This document shows positions 29,313 to 44,667 of a stretch of DNA of 64,000 bases, piece by piece. Source of the DNA: Oscheius dolichura. Lineage: Eukaryota; Nematoda; Chromadorea; Rhabditida; Rhabditidae. The position numbers were made by a program, and so were the translations under genes. The stretch lies in NCBI GenBank assembly GCA_932521035.1, contig OW051494.1, positions 3,210,001-3,274,000 of the forward strand. The letters are read 5' to 3'. Within the stretch, counting starts at the first letter, position 1; each line of letters opens with the position of its first letter. Below the pieces are notes generated by a model. It was given only the letters and a program-made list of their open reading frames with translations. It did not search any database and was not told where the DNA came from.

Positions 29313-32300
29313 CCTCTTCTTATCTTTCTAAAAATATCAGAAATTATGAGGAAAGGGGGAGAAAATCGAAGAAGAGAGGGAGGAGAGAAAGGGAAGAAAA
29401 TTGGTCAAGCGGGAGGAGGGGGAGGTGGGGGATTAGACGAAGGAATATGTAATGAACTCAATGCCATCCATTCCCACAATCTCTCTCCTCGGGAGGAGGC
29501 CATCCTCTCTCTTTTGTTATGGTCCTGCAACGAAACACGGTACTCTTCTCGTCCTCCTGGCCTCTTCTGGTAAAGGCGTGGGTGTGTAACCTGTGGCCTC
29601 CTCCTCTCCTCTTTTTTCCCGTCTGCGGAAATTGCAAAACGACTCCGGCGTCGGCCTATTGTCTGGTGAAGTAGTCGATGTGAGATTTGGCGGGCAGCCC
29701 TTGAGGACCGGGAGGCAGGAGGAGGGGTTTCCCACGCTCTCTCCCCCTCTCACACACCTTTCCATGATAAATAAGCTCGATGATCGATAGGGGGAGGGGG
29801 GCAGATTCGACGGGGGAGGGAAAGTAAAGGAAGGGGGCAGGGGGGACTGCCCTCTTCATGTTGCCGACGATAGTTGATGGACCTAATAATTGCCGGGAAG
29901 GACACGGGGAATCAATGCAACCGTATCCGGGGGTCAATTCCTGACGTCAAATGAGAAGAACACGCGAGCCGACTGAGAAATTCAGAAGAAGCTGGCTCGG
30001 TGGGTCCGGGGGAGATTTGGAAGGTCGCGAGGGGGATCGGACCGCAAACGAAAGACAAACAGTGCAAAAACACGACGAACAGAACGACGAGGGGGTTCAG
30101 TCGGACAGTCTTTAAACGGAGAGGAGAGACAATTTTTGGACGGGGAGAGAGGCAGATCGACCGGACTGATTGGAAGCATTCCTTTCTTTTTTAGGGGGAG
30201 GATAGAGGAAAGAGTAGAGAGCAGGTGGACGGGAAAGGAAGACGGAAATCGAATTGGTGCACACCTGCCAATGACGAGAGTAAATGGCTTCCGATGCCCC
30301 GAAAAAGACATCGTCTGCTCATTTGAAAGGGGCACCCCCTCCAATAGGTGGACGATCTCCCGGAAAGCCATCGGCCATGGTGGGACAGGGGGCGCCTTTG
30401 GCCGACGTTGGCCGGAAAGTGAATGGAAGGTGGAGATGATCTAGGAAATATTCAGCTAGGGGGCAGCGAAAGGTTGGCAGAGGGAGGCCCCGATGGCTTT
30501 GTTCCCCCACGCCTACCCCATAAAACCTTCAGCTTCGGGTCACCAGGGCTACCGGTGTTCAGTACGAGAGACATGGTAAATCGATACTTATAGCCATCAG
30601 GAGGAGGAAGGCCCCTTCAATCAAAAATCAAAAGTATGGCGGGCCTACCTCCGTCGTCACATGGCCACCTCCCTGGATGAGTACCATTTCACTCTCAAAG
30701 GGTTCAACTATCATCTCCCCTCCTCCATAAATATCACGTGCCATTTTTGCAGAGAGAAGAAATGAAAACTACTAGGAAGGCGGAAGGCGATATGTGCCCT
30801 GCTGAATGGAGTGAGAGAGAGGCAGTCAAATAAGTGTCACGACAGGGGTGGATGGAATTTCAAGAAGGCCTCTGTTTGGGCCTCTAATGAAGGAGCGGGA
30901 AGAGATTAATTAGGGGGCTGGCTAGCTAGCGGGGCTGTCCCCGACTCTCCAACTACGGGGCCCAACAAACCATGAATCTTTCAGTAGCGAGGCGGGAGGT
31001 GACACGGCGTCGGCGGCGTCGAGAAGTGGCCAGGGGGATGATTGGACCGAAATGATGAGTCAGCCGCCAGTGATTGTGTCACACATTTCTTCTATTACAA
31101 AAGAGGGGAGATAACCTCCGGGATGATGCAGGAGAGAGGGGTCGAAGTGCCGCCAGGCTAATTTAGACTTCCTTAGGCGCGAATTCCGCATAGGCTAATG
31201 AGCCGAGAGAAAAAAACGGGCAGGAAGGTCTGCTCAAGGCGAATGACACTGTAGGAGAAGAGAGGATACAGAGAGATTACTGTGGAGGAGTGGCCCGGGG
31301 CTCTGAGGTTGCAACCTTCAGTTCTTGGCGTAAAGAGGTGACCTGTCTCACCCATCCTCTCTGTCTATGGCCATATTGGAGATCTCGGCCTTCTCCAGTT
31401 GGAGGTTCTTTTTAAAATAACCGGGACAGCTGGGAAGAGACGAAGGGTGGCACCCATCAAGGGTCATCCTTCCACTGTCTAGAGGACTGATAACGACTCA
31501 AAAAGAAGAAGAAGGAAAAGGGAGAGGATCCTAATTAGGGGATGAGTTGCAATGGAGAGAAGTGCCACAGACAGACTAGGTTGCAATGAATTTGACCGGG
31601 GAGACGAGAGAGGAAGAGAGAGGGTAGGAGGGAGACCTTGCCTGGCTCAAGTTCATTTGTGTGGGATGCCCCCCGGCTCGCTTTCAAATAGCGCAATCAA
31701 TGGAAAGGTTCTTGAGAGAAGATGAGCCACTAGTTCAATCAGCACAAACGGGCAATGGGGTGGCCGGAGGGGCCTCCCTTTTTGGAGAGGGAGGCATCCT
31801 TTCCCCGAGCAGGTATTACATCAAATGGGAAAGAGGCTGAGGTCACGTGTGATAACATAGCCGACATGTGATTTTATTGGAATAATTGATCTCGGAGGAT
31901 GGACAGCGGCGGGTAAATATAGCCGGGGGGTGCGCCAATTAATAGGGCGGGAGTTCTGTTTGTTGTAGGTGTGGGCTGGCTGCTCCCTGCCGTCCCCCTG
32001 CTCCCCGTAAAGGTGAAGGCCTCATTGACATTCGAGGGGGCACCGGGGGGAAGACGAGACAAAAATGGCAGCAGCAGCCGCTGTCTCTCTGTTGGTTTTG
32101 TTCCCCCTTCCCTGCTGCCTGCTGTAGGCGTCGAAGCGGATGATTCGCACCAAGAATCATCCTCCATGTTATTTTTTGTAACCGGCGTGGGATTATAGAG
32201 AGCAGCAGGGGGAGACGGAGAGACAAAACAATCGTTCCCTAATCAGAATAGTTAATGAGACACCTGGCCGGCCCCCTCTCTCCCCTTGTCCCTTTTTGTC

Positions 32301-33780
32301 TTCCCCTGTTGACGACAACTCTTTTTGGCCTCTAACAATGTTAGCCGCTCGGACTAAACGCATAAGACGGGGACCCAAGAGGGGGAATACCCAGGCAGGG
32401 GGATGGGGGGAGCTACCGGGAGAGGCTGATGGAATCAACGAGTGAAGGCACCTAGCACCAGGAGCAGCTGGACGGGTCGGGACTAATACGCAAAAGGGAA
32501 AAAGAAAGGTACGGGTGGGGGGACACCGGGGGGATATTTTAGAGACCATGGAACGGGGAAAACAGAAAAGTTTAATGAATAGTTAAGTGGGAGAATTGGG
32601 GGATATAATCGGAAGCAGGGCATCCTCCCCCCTAGTTAATTCGAACCTTTTAGTCGGTTTAGACCACAAATTACTCGAGAAAACTGATATATCTAACCTA
32701 TTACTCGTGGAAAATCTATAAAATAATGGCTCTCTACCAAAAAATTGACATAATTTGCAGCAGAAGACTTGAATTCGACCCCAGAGACTGCAGAGTGCGG
32801 GTTCCTCGTAATAATCGGTCTTTTCACACAAAAAATAGACTTTTTAAGAGGGAATTAATATGAAAAACAATAGAAAAAGGCTATAAAATGGAATGTTTGG
32901 ATATCTGAAACAGGAAAGGTGAGCAGAATGGGCGTAGGCAGGTGGCCAGTTGCGACAGCTGCTGGGCCGTCGTCTGGCCGCCGTTAGTGACTATTCAGAA
33001 GAGGCGAACCATCCCCCCTGGAGGAGAGAGACGACTCCCGGCATAAGTAGGGGAGTCATAATAATCAGAGAAGACTACCTGAGGCGCTGGCAATGGCTGT
33101 GTGCAGCACATAGAATCGATGCTCTGCCCCTGGGCTTTGCCTGTCTGCGCCTCTCCGACTCCTGTCCCTCGTCCCCAGCTGGCAACAGCCCTCATCGAGC
33201 TTGTTATAGACAGCCGCATCCACCTCTACCTTGTCCCCTTTCCCACCTCTCCATATGGGCTCATATTTCAGATTTCTTCACTATCCTCCAAATAGTGGCA
33301 TATAACTGGCATAATTGTCCCCCTGGCCGTAGCAGGCGACCCCCCGTATTTTGAGAATCTCCTCATTTGCAAGCCACCCCGGGAAAACAACACTCCATTG
33401 ACTATTTTATAGGCTCAAGATGAACATTTAAAGAGTGAACAGAATGGGTGACTTCTCGGGAGGACGGCAGCCAGCCGAAGGGGATACATCTGGCTGGAGG
33501 CCATAAAGAAGACCAGGGGAGTCGTGAAAGAGCCGCGCTGAAACGATTTAAAGTCAAAACAAAGCCCCTCTATCGCGGCGCTTGTCACCTCTATGAACAG
33601 AGAAATATAATATATGGTTGATTAGATAAAGATTAATATACAAGATGGTAAAAAGAAGCTCGTGGAGGATAGGTGAGACGAGAGGAGACGCGATCTCCTC
33701 AACTGGCTTTGTACTTCCTGCTCTGCTCGATGCACCACAGTGGACGGCCATCCTAAACAAAACCCGGATCGGAGCCTTAT
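29313..33780. other. 4.4-kb region without supportable genes, purine-rich
   Basis: GC-rich, strongly purine-biased + strand with many GGAGGA and GAGAGG runs. Several ORFs of 60-130 codons exist on both strands, but none shows a recognisable domain or consistent splice signals. The only transcription-factor-like word noticed was TGATGAGTCAGC near 31053 (AP-1/Maf type). It is probably the 5' flank or regulatory region of GRK2 and the 3' flank of the esterase. Confidence 0.5.
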
Positions 33781-36662
<2,882 letters not shown>

Positions 36663-38645
36663 TCAGGTCTTCTTGGCGACTGCTGTGCCGGCACGAGGCG
36701 TCTCGGTGGTGGGAGCCTTCTTGGCGGCCGCTTGAGTCTTCGACTTGGCCACGACGGGCTTGACCCATTCCACGGTGAATTTTCCCTTGGTTAAGGTGTC
36801 CAGCATTTCCGACAACTTCTGCTTGACGGCCATGTGATCCTTCGGAAAGGAGATCTCCTTCTTGTCCACCAGAATGTCAGCAATCTGTACGAGGGCTCGC
36901 GACTCCAAGACAGTTTTGTACTCCTCCCAAAACTTGTTCTTCTTCTCCAGCGTCGCGCTCACTTTCGTCTCCCTTGCCCAGACGAAAGCCTTCGGTTCGA
37001 TGAGCTCTACCGCCAGATAGTACCAACTTTCCAGGTCGCCTCTTTGGGACACGGTGCCATCATTGTGGGCTTCCAGGCTCCGGTAGGGAAGAGTCAGTCC
37101 GTCCGGCGGGCCGAGCGGTCGCGGCTTCATGTCCGTCTTCTTTACCGCGTCGCCAAAGTCGATGAGGAACAGCTTGTGCCGGCGATCTTCAATTCCGGCA
37201 CAGAAATTGGCCGGCTTTATATCGCGATGGACGTAATTCCTCCCGTGGAAGTCGGCCATGGTATTGAGGCATTCAATAGCGGCATAAATTGCCGTGGGCC
37301 GCTGAAACTTTCCGCCGCAATCTTCTCGAATCTTGGCCAAATCCCTGTCCAAATAGTTCATCACCAGATACGGCAGGTCACAGATCCGTCCCTGATCCAT
37401 TTGTATCGGCGTGAAGAGCATCTTCTTCGCTTCCAGGCGCTTGTTTCCCACGTCCATGAGGATGTTCCCCTCGTTTTTCAGCCTCTCCGCCGACCGGCCG
37501 CTGTCCTTCCGCAGAGCCAACTTCACCAGATACGGCTCCGGGTCCGTCGTCAGGTTATTCTTCAGACAACGGGCACGGAGAGCCAGATAGATGGCCGAGT
37601 AGCGTCCCTCGTTGTATTTCAAGCCGATCTCGTAGCGGGTGAATGTCCTCTCCTCCTCGTTGTGGTTGTCCTCCACGTAGATACAGTCGCCCGTGACCAG
37701 TTCATTCCGGCCCCGCAAATACGTGTCCATGACGGTCGCCTCGTTCTCGGTCAGGGCGCTCGTGTCCATGTCCGGCCTCTCCTCGGCTAACAGCGTCTTC
37801 GTGAAGTTTTCCACGTGGGCGACATTCTTTAGGCCGCCTGGCAGCACCTGAAATAGACGATATTTAGACAATAAATAAAAATATATTTTATGGCTGCTTT
37901 CAGAAGAGAGGAGTGCCCCTGCCGAGGGCCTACGGGTGCAGGCAAGCCGGCTACCGTATACCGAGCCAGATTACAGTCGCCCATTGATTTCAACCGCATT
38001 TTCGGGTGGAAATGCATCCGGTTCGTCCCATTTTCTGGAACCAATCTCCGCCCGGTTGTTCCCCAACCGAAATGAAAATGGCAAAAGTTTCGAGAGAAAG
38101 AAAACAAAAATTGGTGGGGCCAGCGCGGATCAACTTCGGCCGTCTTGTATCCTGCTCTTCCTCGCTTTGTAACGTGGCTGGCTGACCTGTCTTTCCAGAT
38201 GGCGCAGTACAAATGGATTCTCGGCCCGGACACAACTCGTAGCCAATGATTTCGGGTCTTCTCTGTCGGTTTTTGTAGTAGGTGAATTTGAAGAGGAGGA
38301 GGGGGAGTCGCCGTCTTCCTGGTTGCTGCTGCTCTTCTTCTTTTTCTTCTTGCCGGCCGCGTCCCGGATGAAGCCTTGCATCGCGTTTATCATCCCGCCA
38401 AGACCTTTCTTCTTGGGAATCGGCTCAATTTCTTTCTTCTTGCCGTCTTGTTCCTTCTTCTTCGTTTTCTTCTTTTTAACTGTCCGTTTTGATCCCTGAT
38501 GTGGCTCGGCCTCCTTCTTTTTGTCCAGGTCGGTCGTCTTCTTCCTGGCCGAATCGGGGCCTTGCTTCTTCCGGAGGGCCCTCAGAGAGCCGTTGACCTT
38601 GTCCTTCAGCTTCGTCAAACCGCCAGGTTGCTTTTGGTTGCTCAT
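36663..38645 (-). CDS. CK1/TTBK-like protein kinase with lysine-rich N-terminal extension
   Basis: Two coding exons. Exon 1 (38645 to about 38186) starts MSNQKQPGGLTKLKDKV and is very lysine-rich (KRTVKKKKTKKKEQDGKKK), then Ser-rich, ending RHLERQ at a GTCAGC donor. A 337-base intron follows. Exon 2 enters in the same phase at a CTATTTCAG acceptor and encodes the kinase: glycine loop KYNEGRYSAIYLA, lysine in PYLVKLAL, YVHRDIKPANFC, LIDFGDAVKK, and the CK1-type LPYRSLEAHNDG..RGDLESWYYLAVELI in place of APE. This matches the CK1/TTBK-like group that is expanded in nematodes. The kinase ends with a basic Ala/Lys/Thr tail. An acceptor (CTATCTGTCAACAG) before MSNQ argues against the upstream MAFPVH start. 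Catalytic residues are present, so it is probably active. Confidence 0.85.
37918..37942 (+). repeat. CTGCCGAG-N4-TACGGGTGCAGG motif in the CK1-like kinase intron
   Basis: Reads CCTGCCGAGGGCCTACGGGT followed by GCAGG; both arms match the consensus exactly and the four middle bases are GGCC. A weak inverted partner (CTACCGTATACCGAG) follows at about 37950. Confidence 0.6.
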
Positions 38646-39397
38646 TTCCGGAAGAAGGAAGAGAACAGCCTCCTGTTGACAGATAGGAGAAGCGAAGTGA
38701 ACCGGGAAAGCCATTTTACGTGGTCAGGACAGGCTCGACTTGCCTAAGCGGTCGGTCGTCGCCTGTAAAGGGTCGGCTCCTCCCACGTGTTCCCCATCGG
38801 GCAGCCCCTTTCTTTGTCTCCTCCCCCCATTACTCCGTGGGGTTCCTCCTAGCTGTTTGCCTCCAGGCGGCTGCCGGAGCCTTGAGGTGACCTGAAGGAG
38901 ACTGGCGCCGGCGGCGGACGAGGCGGTCCGTGGGAAATGGCAAAAGTAATGGGGTGAGAAGTGCCAATTCGGAAAAAAAAAACAGGGAAGACACCATTTC
39001 TAGAGACTAGAAGGAGCGGTCGTTGATTGAAGAGACGGCGAGTTCCGTGAGGATTGATGCCAACTGCAAATGGAGGATCATCATGGATATCGAAGAGAGG
39101 AGAGGAGACGACTCTAATTACGAAAGAACACAAAGAAAACAAGAATTTTTGTGTGAGCCGTTTTATTAGCCGTTTGGGAATCTAGAAGTTGAGGTCAGTG
39201 GGGCTTCGCTACTCCCGATAGCTGACGCTGGCTAAGTCCCTAAGGGAGCGGCGAGGATACCTGGAGCGAGAACGACAGGCGTGTACTCTGAACCAAATGC
39301 ATTGTTAAAACTCGACAAAATCTCTTACTGAAGCATTCCGTGATTCTGTGCGACCAGCCCAGCTGACGCGGAGCCGACAGCGTTTCAAAGCCGTACA

Positions 39398-39944
39398 TCA
39401 TGTACGGTACATGTCAGGCCTTTGCTCGATGTAGAAAGTGCGCACGCCACTGACCACATAAGTCTTCTTCGAGGGATTGTCTTCGATGCCCTCCTTCACT
39501 TCTTGGACGAAGGCCGTCGTGGCCACAACAAAGCCATACGGCTGGCGAACCTCGAACCGAGCCTTGTAGACGTCTCTGGCAGACGTTTCAGTTATTTCCA
39601 GGCCCATGAAGTTAGCTACTGTACCCACCGGCACAGAGATATTATGGGACGGGAGCGCATCTTTCGTGTAGACGGCAACAGACAGCGGCACTCGTTCCTA
39701 AAGCAACTATTACGGTAAACTTGCAGGAATTTCCAAAACCCCATATTTTGGGCAAGATTTTGAACTAGCCGTAAGTGAATGGTAACTAACCTTGAGGCAC
39801 TTGTCAAGAAGGTATTGAGAGACACCGTGTCCAAAAATTTCGGCAGGACTGTTCCTTTAAAAAGATGAAATAGGAAAGCTGACCATGAAGCGGGTTCAGA
39901 AACGGCCGTCTGTCGTCTTTCCACTTCATGATCGACTAGCCGAA
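39398..39944 (-). CDS. Unknown protein, 3' exons only
   Basis: Three exons join in frame. The first reads ERRQTAVSEPASW; the second, after a 29-base intron, NSPAEIFGHGVSQYLLDKCL; the third ERVPLSVAVYTKDALPSHNI, SVPVGTVANFMGLEITETSA, RDVYKARFEVRQPYGFVVAT and so on to FYIEQRPDMYRT. The last exon is about 100 codons with balanced composition. No family recognised. The 5' end is not resolved: the frame closes just upstream and the next sequence is the GC hairpin cluster. It could be an older gene whose front was disrupted. Confidence 0.45.
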
Positions 39945-40023
39945 TTTAGAGCCACCCCTAAACATAAATATTCTAATCCGCTTATGAGATTTAATTAATT
40001 AGAACACACAAGGATGCCTCCGG

Positions 40024-40160
40024 CCGCCTTCGGCGGACTTGGGATTAAAAATTTCTTAATCCCGGGGGCCGCCGCAGGCGGTCCTCGGCAGAAGAGCGGA
40101 AAGGTCGCCACAGGTCGAAACGGATAACTTTGACAGACAGACGACAGCCGTAGGCTGCCG
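40024..40160. repeat. Cluster of GC-rich perfect hairpins
   Basis: Four hairpins lie within about 140 bases: CCGCC-TTC-GGCGG at 40024-40036, GGGATTAA..TTAATCCC at 40041-40063, GGCCGCC-GCA-GGCGG at 40067-40081, and CAGCC-GTA-GGCTG at 40145-40157. They are embedded in AT-rich flanks. The layout is like a small palindromic mobile cluster; no coding role is seen. Confidence 0.55.
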
Positions 40161-40573
40161 AAGGCCCGCTTGTTAGGGTAGGATTTGACCAACAGGTCGC
40201 AAAATTGAGAGAATATTGGCTGGAACGACAACTTCCCCGGAAAAGGCATTCAAATTTATTCGCCGGGAAGGATTTATCCCCCGAGTATGCCAACTATGAA
40301 TACGGGGCATTCAACCATGGTCGCACCCCCCTCTTGCCGCTTCTAGTTTCGTTTCTTGAGTTTCGCCAGTGTATCGATCGGTACCTATATGTATATGTGC
40401 CACAGTGTAGAAAATTTGAAGCAATTATGTGTATAATCTCGGAATCATCCCTGATTCCGATTCGGTTCCGACTTGAAAACCTTCGTGCAGCCCACAGCTC
40501 GCCGCGTAAGAAGAAACGTCGGCGCGACAGTGATCGTGCCGGGACCATCGCAATTTTAGTGTTGCAGCTAGAA

Positions 40574-40843
40574 CAACTTTGTAGACGTTTGGTAGAGAGA
40601 ACTACACATTTATAAAATTTTCTGTAAATTGCATTCGAAAGAGCATATTTTAATAACCCGGAAGTAATTTTTTGGGTTCATATAAATGTACCATAAAAAA
40701 GATATGAGTTTTTCCATATCAAAATCAGAACAGATTTTAGTGCCAAAATTACTTCCGGATCAGAAATTTTTGTCTGTGTCGAACAAGCCCAAGAACTCTA
40801 AAAATGAATATCTGGATAAGGCTGCCAAACGTCTACAAAGTTG
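40574..40843. mobile_element. 270-bp foldback MITE with nested inverted repeats
   Basis: The ends are perfect 19-base inverted repeats, CAACTTTGTAGACGTTTGG at 40574 and CCAAACGTCTACAAAGTTG at 40825. Inside, CCCGGAAGTAATTTTTTGGG at about 40657 is inverted against GCCAAAATTACTTCCGGAT at about 40742. There is no coding capacity. No clear target-site duplication was seen, so the superfamily is open. The perfect ends suggest recent insertion or continuing homogenisation. Confidence 0.75.
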
Positions 40844-41164
40844 GATACCGTAATCTTCAATACAAAAAAAGCTGTTTGTCCGCTGTTTACAACCGTTTCA
40901 ATCCAACGTCGATTTTTTGAAAAATCGGTCCAAATATGTGATAATTTCTTTCTCAAAACTGTGACATCCGATCTTTTTTATTTTCACTGCAATCAATTAG
41001 TCTTGTTATGGGGATCATTTTGACTTATCAACGGAAGAATATCATGAGAAAAAGTTGTTTTTGGGTTATTTCGGATAAAAAATTTACTGATATTCCATTA
41101 CGCTTCACTCTGCGTTATTTTATCCTTTTCTCTTTTTTTAATAGTAATTTGGGGTCGATCTTAA

Positions 41165-41255
41165 CTATACAAAACGCCTCAGTGTCTGTCTGAGTTTCTG
41201 TCTGTCACCGCCCACGCCGGGCGCGTTCAAACTAGAGCCGCAAGTTCGAACCCAG
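41165..41255 (+). repeat. Possible tRNA-derived SINE-like tract
   Basis: Contains a good Pol III B-box (AGTTCGAACCC at about 41234) and a weak A-box-like CGCCTCAGTGTC about 60 bases earlier. It does not fold as a complete tRNA. Flanks are AT-rich and have no gene. Confidence 0.25.
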
Positions 41256-41812
41256 CGGTGACCAACATTTTTGCTTTTCTCTATTTTTAGGTTTTCTTAT
41301 CTCTTTGGCATGTGCGAACCACTAACGATGGCCCGATTCGCATTTGTAACTATAGCTCGGCCATTTGTGGAACATTTTCGGAACTTTAACCATCAAAATG
41401 GAGAGACGGAAAAGGTGAAAGGCTGGGGGGCCGCGTTTCTGACGCGGCGAAGCCCTCTTGTAAGACCGAATAACCCATCGAAAACACGTGAAAATGCGTA
41501 GAAACGTCTATATGAAAAACTGGCATGTGGTCGCTGCGGGGCCATTTTAGCCATTTTAGACCTTTGAGGTGCCGGCCTCGGCGAGCTGTGAGCCATGATC
41601 TGCTGGTGTGTAGAGAATTTGCCGCAATTACGGGAAGCTTTCAAACAGACGAGAACTGCGCCCTTTTTGAATTTCCTTCCAGAAACACTTCGAACTTTCT
41701 CGGCTGCGACTTGTGCTCCTTTGAAACATTTGCGACGTGATTTCATTCTTTATTGACAGCTTATACGCTGGCATTGTTTGGCTCATCAATTCATTTTATT
41801 TCAGCTCTAGAA

Positions 41813-43220
41813 ATGGCAAAATGGGGAGAAGGTGATCCTCGGTGGATTGTTGAGGAACGAGCTGATGCAACTAATGTTAACAATTGGCATTGGTATCTAT
41901 TTAGCTAATGTTTGTATGCAATAAAGTGTTTAGGTCTGAAAAGAATGCTACTCCATGGTCTAAAAATCGACTGAAAGAGCTTTTAGAAGATCTAGTTTTA
42001 GAGGTATGATTTCGTTTGCGATAATTATTGTCTTTAGGAAGGGCCCATCGTAGTGACCTTGAACCAGCTGAAGAAATGTGAAGGAGAAGCTACAGCCAAT
42101 AATAGAAAGGCGAAGCTTATTTTCCTGTTTGAATGGGATCTGAAATTAGACTTCGTAGGTGAGCTAAGAGCATCCACCATTATTTTTGCTTGCAACTACG
42201 TTGATATAATGTATTTCTTTCAGCTCGTGTTGGAGGTACCGAACAAGAGTATAAAGGAGATATTGAGATTCCCAATTTGAGTGATGAAAATGAAGCGCAC
42301 GAAGTGGATGTAAGCTCACTATGTAATTTTACTTTTATGTTTTAGGTGAACACTACCATTGATACGAAAGGACCTCATGAAGCGCAGATTCGAGAATTTC
42401 TAAATAAATCTGGCACTAAAATGATTCAAGTTATCGTCCTTTTATTTGGTTATACAACATACGGTTGCAGGAAAAGCTGGCTACCTATTTGAAAGAATTG
42501 AAGACGGAGTTCAGCAAAGGACTTATTCTTCCTACAGACCAAATCAAACCTCAAGTTGTCACGAAAGGCAAGACGGTACAATCCGTGGACAAGAAAAACT
42601 TCCAGAACACTGTAGTTACTAATAATAAAGGCTCTCAAGGAAGAGAAGGTAGGAAACGAGTTTTCTCTGTCTAAATGATTTATTAAACTTTAGTGTTCGA
42701 TACAAAGACCGTTAATGTCTCTGATAGCTATAAAGTTCCTCCAGAGAGGCTGTTCGAGGTGTTGCGTGAACAAAATGTTAGTATCTATTTGTTCCAAGTT
42801 TATATTGTTGTTCAGTTAGTGCAAGCCTGGTCCAACGGAAGTGCTAAATGGGATTTCCGCGAATCTGGTAGCTTTGCTCTGTTTGGTGGAAATGCTACTG
42901 GAACATTTGTTAAAATTGTAAGAACGCTAGTTTTCGTGTTTTAGGAATTTTTTAGGAACCGGATAAAAGAATTGTTATGAATTGGCGTCTTAAAACTTAT
43001 CCGGATAACCATCACGCTGAATTAGAATTTATCCTCAAGGACCAGGTTAGTAGCTCGTGCCTTTCGTTGAGTTCATTTATTTTAGGGTGATAGTACTCTT
43101 TTTGAAGTAACGGCTAGAAATGTACCTGTACATTTAGCCGACGAAACTCGAACCGGATTGGAAAGATATTATGTTACGAGCATTGGCAGAACTTTCGGAT
43201 TCTCTTCCAAGATTATTTGA
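41813..43220 (+). CDS. ahsa1: Activator of Hsp90 ATPase (AHSA1)
   Basis: Hsp90 co-chaperone that stimulates its ATPase. It starts MAKWGEGDPRWIVEERADAT at 41813 and continues NVNNWHW|SEKNATPWSKNRLKEL, the diagnostic Aha1 N-domain opening. N-domain continues with KCEGEATANNRKAKLIFLFE and EYKGDIEIPNLSDENE. A linker leads to the C-terminal AHSA1/START-like domain with VSDSYKVPPERLFEVLREQ, ESGSFALFGGNATGTFVKI, IVMNWRLKTYPDNHHAEL and RTGLERYYVTSIGRTFGF. Both domains are complete. Introns are mostly 35-60 bases. A TTTTATTTCAG acceptor lies eight bases before the ATG. Confidence 0.95.
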
Positions 43221-43690
43221 AGATCTTCCTTCTAAATCGCTGTAATAGCAATATTGTGATTTGCCAGTATCTTCCGTGTTTTTCCATCCCGATGTCTAAT
43301 TCAATGATGTGATAAAGTTTTTAAACCATTAGTCGTTGCATCAATATTTACGCATGCTATGTGACATCCTCTTGACTTTCCAGTTTTCGTCCCAGCCTTT
43401 ATCTCACGTCTTGTTCCCTGTTCCCATCTACTCCTCCCATTTCATTGAAACAGCTCGTTTTCACCAAGTTTTGTGGAACAACAGATATTCTGGATATCAC
43501 AAAGCAACGCCGTGCTTTGTTTTGGGGCATTCCCACGGCCTATTGTTTGTCCGCTTTTTAGCAGCCGCTCGCGTTGCCATCGCGTCGCTTGCTTGCGTCA
43601 CTTCGAGTCACCAGCTGTGTCATACTTCTTGTTCACGTTGCTTCCTCATTCCTCCTCCTTTCCACTTCCATACACTATTATTCAGATAAC

Positions 43691-44523
43691 ATGCCTGGAG
43701 CAAAAATATACGTCGGAAATCTACCTTCGGATATCAAGGAGCGAGAAATTGAGGACATCTTTGGCAAATATGGAAAAATCCGTTACTGCGACATCAAAGG
43801 TGGCCGAGGGCCGTTGTATGCCTTTGTGGAATTCGACGACGAAAGGTATGTCCGCCCTTTATTCGAAATATTCCCCTCTGTTCAGAGATGCCGAAGATGC
43901 TGTGCGTGGCCGGGACGGGTATGATTACGACGGGAACCGTATCCGGGTCGAGCACTGCAAGGGGGGATCGCGGGGAGGGCCAGGGCGCAATTTCCGCGAC
44001 CCCGGCTTTCGAGGAACACAGTATGCCGACAGAATCAGCGGAGGATACCGTCGTGGCGGGTCCCGACGAACCGATTTCCGGGTGATCATTAGCGGCATGC
44101 CTACCACCGGCTCTTGGCAAGATTTGAAGGTACGGTTAAGATATTCCCTTCTCTAAATGAACCTTTCCTTTCAGGACCATATGAGAGAGGCAGGAGACGT
44201 CTGCTTCACCGATGTGGCCAAGGACGGCACGGGAATCGTCGAATTCTCCCGCTACGAAGACATGAAATACGCGGTGAAGAAGCTAAACGACACGAAATTC
44301 CGATCTCACGAGGTTTGACTGGCCATTCAGAGGACCAAGGAGGATTTAGGGGGAGACGTCCTATATCACGGTAAAGGAGGACAGCTCGGTCAAAAAAGGA
44401 TCACGCAGCCGGTCACGCAGTCGCTCTGCTCGTCGCTCACCCAAGAGGGACTCAGCCAGTCCGAAGAAATCAAAGTCGCCGTCTCGCAGCCCGTCTCGCT
44501 CCCGGTCCCGTTCCCGCTCCTAA
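43691..44523 (+). CDS. srsf1: Serine/arginine-rich splicing factor 1 (SF2/ASF)
   Basis: SR protein controlling constitutive and alternative splicing. It starts [20 protein letters not shown] at 43691. RRM1 carries IYVGNLP (RNP2) and [11 protein letters not shown] (RNP1). A Gly/Arg linker ([13 protein letters not shown]) follows, then the pseudo-RRM [20 protein letters not shown] with the invariant SWQDLKD heptapeptide. The RS tail ([19 protein letters not shown].. to SRSRSRSRS) ends at 44523. Four exons: the splice before [11 protein letters not shown] uses a 35-base intron. A CACTATTATTCAG acceptor lies five bases before the ATG, in a long pyrimidine-rich leader. A poly(A) signal lies at 44668. 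Confidence 0.96.
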
Positions 44524-44667
44524 GGAGGGAGGAGGATATGAGACGGTATACCCTTCTTCTTATTCTTTCCATCCCCGACTGCCTAATCCCATCGTTGTTG
44601 TTTTGAATTACACACACAGTTATGTAACAGCCACCGGCCACCACCTCATCCCTCCGAGTAATTGAGT

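Noticed and set aside
36834-37790. 318-codon plus-strand ORF
   Set aside because: Antisense shadow of the CK1-like kinase exon, which carries all the kinase motifs on the minus strand.
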